From: Geminocystis sp. NIES-3709
GTDB taxonomy: Bacteria > Cyanobacteriota > Cyanobacteriia > Cyanobacteriales > Cyanobacteriaceae
Direction: 5' to 3'
Assembly (NCBI RefSeq): GCF_001548115.1
Contig: NZ_AP014821.1
Coordinates: 248,001-312,000, forward strand
DNA length: 64,000 bases
In this document: piece after piece, positions 45,800 to 53,476 of the stretch
Layout: the number at the start of each line of letters is the position of its first letter
How positions within the stretch are numbered: the first letter of the stretch is position 1
The notes under the pieces: model-generated
Told to the model about the DNA's origin: nothing
The model's database searches: none
What the model saw: the letters and a program-made list of their open reading frames with translations, nothing else
Translations under genes and position numbers: made by a program

Positions 45800-46432
45800 T
45801 CAAGGTTTAATTATTTCCTTGGTGAATGAAACTCCTATATATTTTAAATCTTCAGGTCGATCGATGTCTCTTAAAATAGGTAATTCATGGATTGTAAAAT
45901 TAAGTTTTTTTGCGATCGACATAGTTTGAGAAAATACTTGACTTGTACCCCAATTAATATTAGTAAATAAAATTTTTTCTAACATATTTAAACCTAAAAG
46001 ATAATAACCACCATCCATTGCTTTACCGATTACTAAATCATAGTTATTTAAAGACAAAAAAGCCTCTTGTAAAATTTGACTATCTAAATCAGGACAGTCC
46101 ACACCAATAATAATAATTTGTTCTTTACCTCGTTTAAGATTATCTTCAAATGCGGAATATATCTTAAAACCTAAATCTCCTTCTATTTGAGGATAAAAAC
46201 TATACTTATTTCCTAACCATTTTTTCATTAAATCAATGTTTCCACCACTAAAATAAATATTAATTTCTAAGTCAATAGTATTCGTTAAATTGTCAAGTTT
46301 TTTTAAGGTATTTTCAGTCATTAATCTTTGTAAATCAGCAGATTTTTCAGCACCAAGTGCAGGAATTAATCTTGTTTTTGTTTTGCCAACTTCAGGATAA
46401 CGAGTGAAAATTATTAAAGACTTTTTTTTCAT
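45800..46432 (-). CDS. DUF2064 / TIGR04282 glycosyltransferase (arsenosugar-type)
   Basis: 210 residues with a nucleotide-diphospho-sugar transferase fold. The opening IIFTRYPEVGKTKTRLIPALG and IIIGVDCPDLDSQIL with the metal-binding aspartates, and LVIGKAMDGGYYLLGL, fit the TIGR04282 group proposed for arsenosugar synthesis. Members are also linked to other glycosylations, so the role is not sure. No ars genes lie nearby. The gene stands alone, and IS copy B follows its start about 155 bases upstream. Confidence 0.85.
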   Translation of the reverse strand: MKKKSLIIFTRYPEVGKTKTRLIPALGAEKSADLQRLMTENTLKKLDNLTNTIDLEINIYFSGGNIDLMKKWLGNKYSFYPQIEGDLGFKIYSAFEDNLKRGKEQIIIIGVDCPDLDSQILQEAFLSLNNYDLVIGKAMDGGYYLLGLNMLEKILFTNINWGTSQVFSQTMSIAKKLNFTIHELPILRDIDRPEDLKYIGVSFTKEIIKP

Positions 46433-46617
46433 TATCAGGATTTAATTACTAAGATTTTAAAACTCGATCGCTAAAAATTAAATAGACATCTCTATAAAAA
46501 AATAAAGTAATAACGATTAAATTTAAAGATTTCTGTATAAGATAAAATTGATTTTATTTTTAATTTTTGAATAGGTGTAATTATAATATATAGTCATTAA
46601 AAATAAGAATGAGACAC

Positions 46618-47636
46618 TTAACTGTCACAATAACTGCGGATTATTTCATCTAAACTAATATCTTCTTTACTATACATTCTTGCCCTTTTTAATGCACTAA
46701 AATCATGTTCAATATCATTAAAGTCAGGAGAATAAGTTGGCAAAAATATCACTTGATGCCCTGCATTTTCTACTAACTCTTTTATTTTATTTTTTCTATG
46801 AATTGGTGCATTATCCATGATCAGTATTGAAAATTCTTTCAGGGATGGTAATAAATATTTTACAAGCCACCCTTCAAAACTTTCTGCATTTAAACTTCCC
46901 GTGAAAATCATTGGTGCAATAAAGTCTCTTTCTTTTTTTCTTCTTCCTGCTACTAAACTTTCTCTTTTTCCTCGTTTTCCTTGCTTATTTCCATAAATTT
47001 TTTTCCCTTTTTTTGACCATCCATAAATACAACTACTTTTTTCTTCAAACCCAGATTCGTCAATAAATACAAGACTTTTGATGCCATGTTTTTTTACTAA
47101 TTCTCTTATTGTTATTAAGTATTTTATTCTCTCTCTATAGCGTAACTGTTTTTTTTTCTAGTAATCTTCATTCTTTTAAAAGCATAAGATATAGCGGGAA
47201 CTGTTACTCCAAACTTGTTTGCTCTCTCAATTAATTTATCATCGGGATTTTCTATCACATCACGGTATAATGCTGACCAATTTAATTTGCGATGTCGATA
47301 TTTCACGATAGTTGGTTTTAAGTTTTCTCTGGTTAACCAGCGATATATTGAAGCTCTTGATACCCCGAAAATTCTACTTGCTTTAGTTACACTACCTTTA
47401 TTCTCTACATAGCGGTACTTTGAAAAATTTTGGTGCAAAAATAGCTTCAAATACAGTCAGAGTAAGAGATTTAGGTAAACGTCATAAAAACGGCTGAAAC
47501 TCTTGGTATAAAAGGAAAAGTTATCGATCTATGTAAAATCTTTGATTTATAACGATTTGAGACTCATAGTTTAATATTTTTAGTTTAAGTCCCGATAGTC
47601 AATAACCTTTTCTCTCAATTCTAAATTATGATACAT
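46618..47636 (-). pseudogene. Transposase of IS copy B, interrupted by a nested element
   Basis: The original start MYHNLELREKVI is at 47636-47601. The reading frame is then broken by the nested 186-bp insertion and resumes as VENKGSVTKASRIFGVSRAS from 47412 downward, through the nine-A shift site, to the stop at 46618. The DDE residues are all still encoded. An apparent start inside the nested element (47450) adds the unrelated residues MKLFLHQNFSKYRY. Confidence 0.85.
47410..47597. mobile_element. MITE-like element nested in IS copy B
   Basis: 186 bases absent from copy A, bordered by TA on both sides (47410-47411, 47596-47597), matching a TA target duplication. Its ends GCGGTACTT and TCGGGACTT (reversed) match at 7 of 9 positions. 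The left end with its TA (TAGCGGTACTTTGAA) matches 11 of 15 bases of the first IS630 end (TAGCGTTTCTTACAA), so an IS630-type transposase may move it. No open frame of useful length. Confidence 0.7.
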
Positions 47637-47830
47637 TATAGTATTAGTAAAATCTGAATATTTGTTGATTTTAATTCTATCACTAACTGTCTCAGTGTTA
47701 TTTTAAATAACTATAACAATTCATTTATGATTTGTAAACTTTTAAATAATAGCTACTATTTATAAAAGTGTCTTTATTTCTTTCTAAACACTATGTTTTG
47801 ACTCAAATAGAATCTTAGAAATAATTTACA

Positions 47831-48613
47831 CTAATTATCAATTAATCGAATGTCTAAATCTTGATAAAATTCTTCTTGGTGTAATTCTACTTTTGACTGA
47901 GAAGATAGTAATAATAATGCCCAAAAAACCCCTACCTTATCTTCTACTTTATCTTGTTTATGATTTTGCCAACAATTAACTAATTGATCTAATTTAATAG
48001 TGGAATCATCTATATTTTTAACTAAATTTTCTGTCAAAAAATCATTAATTTGTTGAGCTAATTCCGTTAAATTTTCATTATGAGCTAAATCCGTAATGGT
48101 TCTTAAGGCTTGTTTACGAGTATAACCTTTTTTAGTTTTATTTAAAGGTAAGCTATGGGTAACTTTTTTTTCTTCTAATTCACTCTCCATTTCCCGTAAT
48201 TGAGTGATTAATTCTGCTAATGTTACCTTTCTTGTTTTAGGAGGTAGTGCAGATGTTCTTCTTTTGATCTGTTTATCTAAGTCACTATTTCTAAAATTCC
48301 GTCTATTTTCATTAATTTCTAAATCTTCTTCCCAACATTCAGTTTCTTCATCTTCTTCCGGTTTTTGGCTTAATTTTTCGAGGGTTTCTGCTTTAAATAA
48401 TACTAACATGGAAGCCCATAACATCACTTGTCCCGATCGAGATAAATCTGTAGTTTGTAAATCAAGATTATTACTCTCATTTATGCCTAATTCCGCTAAA
48501 AAACGATCAATAATCTCGATTACTTGCACATTCCAAGGATCTATCTCTCCTTTTTGGGCTAAATCTATTAATAACTCGATGGCTTGACTGGCAGGACTTT
48601 TATTTGCAATCAT
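47831..48613 (-). CDS. scpA: Segregation and condensation protein A
   Basis: 260 residues; the kleisin subunit that bridges SMC heads with ScpB in chromosome condensation. The start (SPASQAIELLIDLAQKGEIDPWNVQVIEIIDRFL) is the SMC-neck-binding N-terminal helix bundle. WASMLVLFKAETL follows, an acidic variable linker lies at about 85-125, and a C-terminal winged helix closes the chain with VEDKVGVFWALLLLSSQSKVEL. The ATG at 48613 is used; the frame also has a TTG one codon earlier. ScpB is not adjacent. Confidence 0.93.
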   Translation of the reverse strand: MIANKSPASQAIELLIDLAQKGEIDPWNVQVIEIIDRFLAELGINESNNLDLQTTDLSRSGQVMLWASMLVLFKAETLEKLSQKPEEDEETECWEEDLEINENRRNFRNSDLDKQIKRRTSALPPKTRKVTLAELITQLREMESELEEKKVTHSLPLNKTKKGYTRKQALRTITDLAHNENLTELAQQINDFLTENLVKNIDDSTIKLDQLVNCWQNHKQDKVEDKVGVFWALLLLSSQSKVELHQEEFYQDLDIRLIDN

Positions 48614-48798
48614 CAATAATTATAAAATAAGGGTGTTGCTAAATCAATGTATGAATTATTTATCGCAAAACGCTTCGATAAGCAAAGATTAGAAGAAAAT
48701 CAGAAAAACAAAGAATGATCTAATTAGGATAACGTAGAAATAACCTATTTTGTTCAACCATAGTAAAATCTATCATTTTTATAGACATAAATAAATTC

Positions 48799-50145
48799 AT
48801 GAATATCTTGCCTACATCAGAATTTAACTTATCTTCAGAAAATATTAAAGGCTTTGACTTAAAAAATCCGCCTTCACAATCTTTAGTTGATCAATGTGTA
48901 CATTGCGGTTTCTGCTTATCCACTTGCCCTAGTTATCGAGTAATCGGCAAAGAAATGGATTCCCCTAGGGGTAGAATTTATCTCATGAATGCCATTAATC
49001 AAGGACAAGCATCCCTAGATGATAGCACAGCCCCCCATTTTGACAGTTGTTTAGGATGTTTAGCCTGTGTTAGCACCTGTCCTTCTGGAGTACAATATGA
49101 TCAGTTAATTGCGGCAGTGCGCCCTCAAGTAGAAAGAAATCAACCTCGCAACCTCTGGGAAAATTTCCTCCGCACTATTATTTTTAATTTATTTCCCTAT
49201 CCCGCAAGATTAAGTCTATTTTTACCTCTACTTTGGTTTTATCAAATATCAGGTTTACAAACCCTTGTTAGAAAAACAGGTGTACTTAAATTTTTTCCCC
49301 GTATCGCTTCTATGGAGTCAATTTTGCCTCATATTAATCTTAAATCTCTCTACAAAAAATATCCCTATACTATTCCTGCCAAGGGCGAAAAAAGGTATCG
49401 AGTCGGTGTTATTTTAGGATGTGTGCAAAGATTGTTTTTTGACTCAGTAAATGAAGCGACTGTAAGAGTTTTAACTGCCAATGGTTGTGAAGTGGTGATT
49501 CCCCAAACTCAAGGATGTTGTGCCGCCTTACCAGCCCATCAAGGGCAAGAAAATCAGGCTCAAAGTCTTGCCCGTCAAATGATTGATAGTTTTACGGATA
49601 CACAAGTTGATTATATTATCATCAATGCGGCTGGTTGTGGTCATACTCTTAAAGAATATCATCATATTTTAGCTGAGGACTTAGCTTATTTATCAAAAGC
49701 TAAAGACTTTGTCAGTAAAGTCAGAGATATTCATGAATTTTTAGGAGAAATAGGCTTAAATACAGATTTATTACCCATTACCAATGATACAGTTAAGGTA
49801 GTGTATCAAGACGCTTGTCATCTATTACACGGACAAAAAATTAGTTTACAACCTCGTCAATTATTACAAAAAATACCTAATTTAGAGTTAAAAGAACCTT
49901 TAGATAACGCTTTATGTTGCGGAAGTGCTGGAGTTTACAATTTATTACAACCTGACGTGGGCAATGAATTAGGTGAGCAAAAAGTCCGTAATTTGTTGAG
50001 TACCGGTGCTAAAATAATTGCTTCTCCTAACCCCGGATGTTCTTTACAAATATCAAAACATTTACAATTACAAGGAAAGGAAATTAAAATTATTCACCCG
50101 ATCGAGTTTTTAGATTATTCTATTAGAGGAGAAATGATTAAGTAA
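48799..50145 (+). CDS. glcF: Glycolate dehydrogenase iron-sulfur subunit
   Basis: 448 residues. Two [4Fe-4S] ferredoxin motifs near the start, CVHCGFCLSTCPSYR and CLGCLACVSTCPSG, are followed by two cysteine-rich CCG domains (QGCCAALPAHQGQ, DACHLLHGQ, NALCCGSAGVYNL), as in GlcF of bacterial glycolate dehydrogenase. With the flavin subunit GlcD it oxidises glycolate, the photorespiratory product of RuBisCO oxygenation, to glyoxylate. GlcD is not adjacent, which is common in cyanobacteria. A related lactate-utilisation protein is the alternative. Confidence 0.9.
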   Translation: MNILPTSEFNLSSENIKGFDLKNPPSQSLVDQCVHCGFCLSTCPSYRVIGKEMDSPRGRIYLMNAINQGQASLDDSTAPHFDSCLGCLACVSTCPSGVQYDQLIAAVRPQVERNQPRNLWENFLRTIIFNLFPYPARLSLFLPLLWFYQISGLQTLVRKTGVLKFFPRIASMESILPHINLKSLYKKYPYTIPAKGEKRYRVGVILGCVQRLFFDSVNEATVRVLTANGCEVVIPQTQGCCAALPAHQGQENQAQSLARQMIDSFTDTQVDYIIINAAGCGHTLKEYHHILAEDLAYLSKAKDFVSKVRDIHEFLGEIGLNTDLLPITNDTVKVVYQDACHLLHGQKISLQPRQLLQKIPNLELKEPLDNALCCGSAGVYNLLQPDVGNELGEQKVRNLLSTGAKIIASPNPGCSLQISKHLQLQGKEIKIIHPIEFLDYSIRGEMIK

Positions 50146-50216
50146 TAATATTCTTTTGCGAACGTTACAGTAGAGTTAGATAAAAATTTTATTCTTCATC
50201 CGTACCTTGTAAAACT

Positions 50217-50268
50217 CTAGTGGCAAATGTCTAAATCAACGGTTTTTCACAAAAAATTCTGCCACTAG
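50217..50268. repeat. Inverted repeat between convergent glcF and prlC
   Basis: CTAGTGGCA (50217-50225) pairs with TGCCACTAG (50260-50268), a perfect 9-bp stem with a 34-base loop, about 70 bases past the glcF stop. A-rich DNA follows on the plus strand, so it is not a typical terminator for glcF. Confidence 0.55.
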
Positions 50269-50273
50269 CTATT

Positions 50274-50299
50274 TAAAAAAATCCCGAATCATGGGGGAT
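50274..50299 (-). terminator. Rho-independent terminator of prlC
   Basis: On the minus strand ATCCC (50299-50295) and GGGAT (50285-50281) form a short stem followed by a run of seven T. It begins 11 bases after the prlC stop. Confidence 0.65.
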
Positions 50300-50309
50300 G
50301 TAGGTATAA

Positions 50310-52382
50310 TTACACCATTAATAATCCACTGTGTCTTAATAAAGGTTGAGTATTAGGTTGTCGCCCTCGGAATTGTTTAAAGACTTCCATTGGTGATAAA
50401 CTACCGCCTAATGCTAACACGGTATCACGAAAACGTCTGCCTACTTTTGCGATCGAGTTTTCATCTTCTAAACCCACTTCTTCAAAAGCAGAAAAAGCAT
50501 CTGCACTAAGTACTTCAGCCCATTTATAGCTATAGTAACCAGCGGAATAACCCCCAGCGAAAATATGTCCGAAACCACATAAAAATTGATCTTCCGATAA
50601 TGGTATCATAACTGTAGTAGTTTGAGCTATGCGATCGCGTACTTGGTGAGGTGTTTCTTTGCCATCAGGTTGATAACGAGAATGTAACTCTAAATCGAGG
50701 AAGCTAAAATGTAGTTGACGTAACATTGCAGAGCCACTCATATAATTTTTAGAAGCCAACAATTTTTCGTAATAGTGATAAGGTAAAGTTTCCCCCGTCT
50801 CATAATGTTTAGCCATACCAAAGAGAGTATTTTTCTCTAAACACCAATTTTCCATAAACTGACTTGGCAACTCCACCGCATCCCATTCCACATTATTAAT
50901 TCCCGATGCACCTGAATAGTCAATCACCGTTAACATATGTTGTAAACCATGGCCAAATTCATGGAATAGAGTCTCAACTTCACCAAAAGTCATCAAACTG
51001 GGTTTATCATCAATGGGAGGAGTTTGATTACAAGTAAGATAAGCCACTGGAAGACGGGTGATAATCTTACCATTTTGCTCAAACTTTGCCCTACCTAAAC
51101 AGTCATCCATCCATGCGCCTCCTCTTTTTTCCGATGGGCGAGAATAAGCATCAAGATAAAAATGGGCGATAACTTCATTATTTTCGTTGGCGACTTGGAA
51201 ATATCTCACATCCTCATGCCAAACAGGAGCATTTCCATCAGCCGGAGTAATAATAATACCAAAAATTCGTTTTGCTAACCCAAATAAACCCTCTAATACT
51301 TGATTTAAGGAAAAATAAGGGCGTAATTCTTCCTCCGTGAAGTTAAATTTTGTCTCTCGTTGTTTTTCTGCCCAATAACTCACATCCCAAGGGTTTAAAT
51401 TGTCAATTTTAGCAAATTCTTTTAACTCTTTTAATTCCTGTTGCGCGGCGGAATAACTTACTACTCGCAATTCTTCCAACAATTTCTCTACAGATTCAAC
51501 ACTATCCGCCATTTTTTTCGCTAGGCTTACCTGCGCATAGTTAGAATAACCTAAAATATGGGCAACTTCCCGTTTTAAAGTCAAAATTTTGGTAATTAAG
51601 GGATTATTGTCAAATTCTCCACTTCCTGCACGACTAATAAATGCCCTATAAACTTTCTCTCTTAAATCTTCTCTGTTACTGAATTTAAGAAAAGGCACAT
51701 AACTTGGATAATCTAAGGTTATCACCCAAGGGCCGTTTTCAGGAGTGGCATCTTCATCTCCTTCGCTTCTAGCGGTTTGTGCCGATAAACTAAGTAAACT
51801 AGCCGGTAAACCATCAATTTCTTCTGGGGTAGTCAGACGCAGTTGAAATGCTTTAGTCGAATCAAGGACATTATTAGAAAATTTAGTCGATAATTCTGCT
51901 AATTCTAACTGAATTTGATTAAAACGCTCTTTTTTTTCGCCTTCTAGGGCAACACCTGATAATTCTGCATCTTTAATCGCTGATTCGATAATTCTTTTTT
52001 GTGCTGACTCGAAACTATCCCACTCCTGACTATACCTAATCTTGGTAAATCCTTCATACAAAGCCTTACTTTGACTTAATTTATTAGCAAATTGTACTAA
52101 TTGAGGTTGTACTGTTTCGTAAGCGGTACGCAACTCAGGACTATTTTTTACTCCCATGAGATGCCCGATTATACCCCAACTCCATCTTAATCTTTCTTCA
52201 ATGTGATTTAATGGCACAACTAAACCTTTCCATGTGGGTTGAAAATGTGCTTCTAGGTGGCTTAATTCTGCGTCTAATTCCGTTAATAATTGTTCGATAG
52301 CAGGAACGATATGATCTGATTTAATATCATTAAATGGTGGTAATCCTTCACCTATTAGTAGGGGATTGCTAACAGTAGTCAT
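50310..52382 (-). CDS. prlC: Oligopeptidase A, M3 family metallopeptidase
   Basis: 690-residue zinc peptidase of the thimet-oligopeptidase family that breaks down small peptides, including cleaved signal peptides. The zinc-binding motif is FHEFGHGLQHML with the third ligand in GVEWD-type NNVEWDAVELPSQFMENW. Other family signs are PYFSLNQVLEGLFGLA, FYLDAYSRPSEKRGGAWM and the C-terminal GYSAGYYSYKWAEVLSADAFSAF. Length matches E. coli OpdA. Cytoplasmic. Single gene with its own terminator. Confidence 0.96.
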   Translation of the reverse strand: MTTVSNPLLIGEGLPPFNDIKSDHIVPAIEQLLTELDAELSHLEAHFQPTWKGLVVPLNHIEERLRWSWGIIGHLMGVKNSPELRTAYETVQPQLVQFANKLSQSKALYEGFTKIRYSQEWDSFESAQKRIIESAIKDAELSGVALEGEKKERFNQIQLELAELSTKFSNNVLDSTKAFQLRLTTPEEIDGLPASLLSLSAQTARSEGDEDATPENGPWVITLDYPSYVPFLKFSNREDLREKVYRAFISRAGSGEFDNNPLITKILTLKREVAHILGYSNYAQVSLAKKMADSVESVEKLLEELRVVSYSAAQQELKELKEFAKIDNLNPWDVSYWAEKQRETKFNFTEEELRPYFSLNQVLEGLFGLAKRIFGIIITPADGNAPVWHEDVRYFQVANENNEVIAHFYLDAYSRPSEKRGGAWMDDCLGRAKFEQNGKIITRLPVAYLTCNQTPPIDDKPSLMTFGEVETLFHEFGHGLQHMLTVIDYSGASGINNVEWDAVELPSQFMENWCLEKNTLFGMAKHYETGETLPYHYYEKLLASKNYMSGSAMLRQLHFSFLDLELHSRYQPDGKETPHQVRDRIAQTTTVMIPLSEDQFLCGFGHIFAGGYSAGYYSYKWAEVLSADAFSAFEEVGLEDENSIAKVGRRFRDTVLALGGSLSPMEVFKQFRGRQPNTQPLLRHSGLLMV

Positions 52383-52550
52383 TGTTAATCTTTTCTATAA
52401 ATTTTAAACAGTTATTTCCTATAATATCTTAAGGAGTTGGAGTTATAATGTTTTTTCATAGTTGAAAGTCGATCGAGTTGATAAACGTTTTGATTATTCC
52501 TGAACCAATAAAAGTATAGAATTTTTCTAGTAAAATGTTAGATTTTAATC

Positions 52551-52721
52551 ATGATCATTGTATTTTTAGCAGTGTTTTTAATTTTTATTTTAAGAGAAAT
52601 TACTTTTAATTTTATTATCGGTTCTTTTGTGAGTATATTTAATCTAATCGGCGATTATTCAGAAATAGTTTTTTTTGGAATAATTATAGTTTTTTTAGGG
52701 TGGTGTTTTAGTGATGATTAA
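52551..52721 (+). CDS. Possible small hydrophobic protein
   Basis: 56 residues: IVFLAVFLIFILREITFNFIIG and a second hydrophobic stretch EIVFFGIIIVFLGWCF, ending SDD. Two membrane helices with a polar turn NLIGDYS would fit. The frame is complete from ATG to stop in otherwise empty DNA, but there is no clear ribosome site and no family is known, so it may be chance in AT-rich sequence. Confidence 0.35.
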   Translation: MIIVFLAVFLIFILREITFNFIIGSFVSIFNLIGDYSEIVFFGIIIVFLGWCFSDD

Positions 52722-52834
52722 ACAGGTTAATTCTCTTAAAACCTAGACAAAAAAGAAAAACTTTTACATCTTTTTATCTTTACTAGAAACTTCACCGAAT
52801 AAGATTCTAAATGTTAGAAAATAGAATAAAAAAG

Positions 52835-53239
52835 TTATGAAAATAAATTTAAAGGTAAATAACCATAAGTACCAACAATTCGATCGTTAAAATCAGAAAA
52901 AATAGTAATTAAAACGCCTCGATATTTTCCTTGATAATCACTTAAATTATAAGATTTTCTTTCTGTGCTAAATTTAAGATAAACAGGATTATTCTCTAGG
53001 GATAAATTATCTTCAATATTATGATTATATTCTAATGCTTGTAAATAGTTTTTTAAAGTATTAAAGGCTTGTGAAACAGATGAAGCACAAATACCGAAAT
53101 TTTGATCATCAGATAAACTAACTATTAATTTTAAGGCCTCTTGTAACTGTTGCTTTTGTATCTCCGATTCCACTAATTTAACATCAACACAACTAAATTC
53201 TTTTAATAATTTTAATGCTTGATCTACTTCTAGGGTCAT
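52835..53239 (-). CDS. DUF1824 family protein
   Basis: 134 residues from the ATG at 53239 (MTLEVDQALKLLKEFSCVDV). The frame opens 25 codons earlier, but those residues look like translated intergenic DNA. Features fitting DUF1824, a cyanobacterial and plastid-lineage family, are LKLIVSLSDDQNFGICASS, a gap, then NPVYLKFSTERKSYNL and the ending RGVLITIFSDFNDRIVGTYGYLPLNLF. The fold is probably alpha/beta; the function is unknown. Single gene. Confidence 0.85.
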   Translation of the reverse strand: MTLEVDQALKLLKEFSCVDVKLVESEIQKQQLQEALKLIVSLSDDQNFGICASSVSQAFNTLKNYLQALEYNHNIEDNLSLENNPVYLKFSTERKSYNLSDYQGKYRGVLITIFSDFNDRIVGTYGYLPLNLFS

Positions 53240-53476
53240 TTTATTAAACAAAATATGGGTAGGTATCAAAAAAGGTGTTAGGTTAAAGATTTCTAAGAAA
53301 TAAATCTCAAACAAATCAAATTATTAGATAATAACTCATATTTCCTTATTTTTCCTAACCTAACTCCTATTCTCTATGATATTTGGTACGAGAATAATTT
53401 GATCTTGATGAATGTAGGCAAAAACCAAGAAGTTTCTGTCACATTAAGTTATGTCATTAATGAATATATAATGGAA

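Larger units (their letters stand above)
46589..47715 (-). mobile_element. IS630-like insertion sequence, second type, copy B (disrupted)
   Basis: Nearly identical to copy A at 38072-39027, with the same TATAG ends bordered by TA. Differences: a 186-bp insertion near the transposase start (47412-47597), a 15-bp in-frame deletion removing five codons near 47131, and a few substitutions such as C for A in the CACCCTTC segment. The element cannot make a normal transposase but could be moved by copy A. Confidence 0.87.

Noticed and set aside
48647-48718. 23-codon plus-strand frame MYELFIAKRFDKQRLEENQ resembling the start of LolC/FtsX-type permeases
   Set aside because: Too short, no membrane segment follows, overlaps a GTTGCT-type repeat and lacks a ribosome site.
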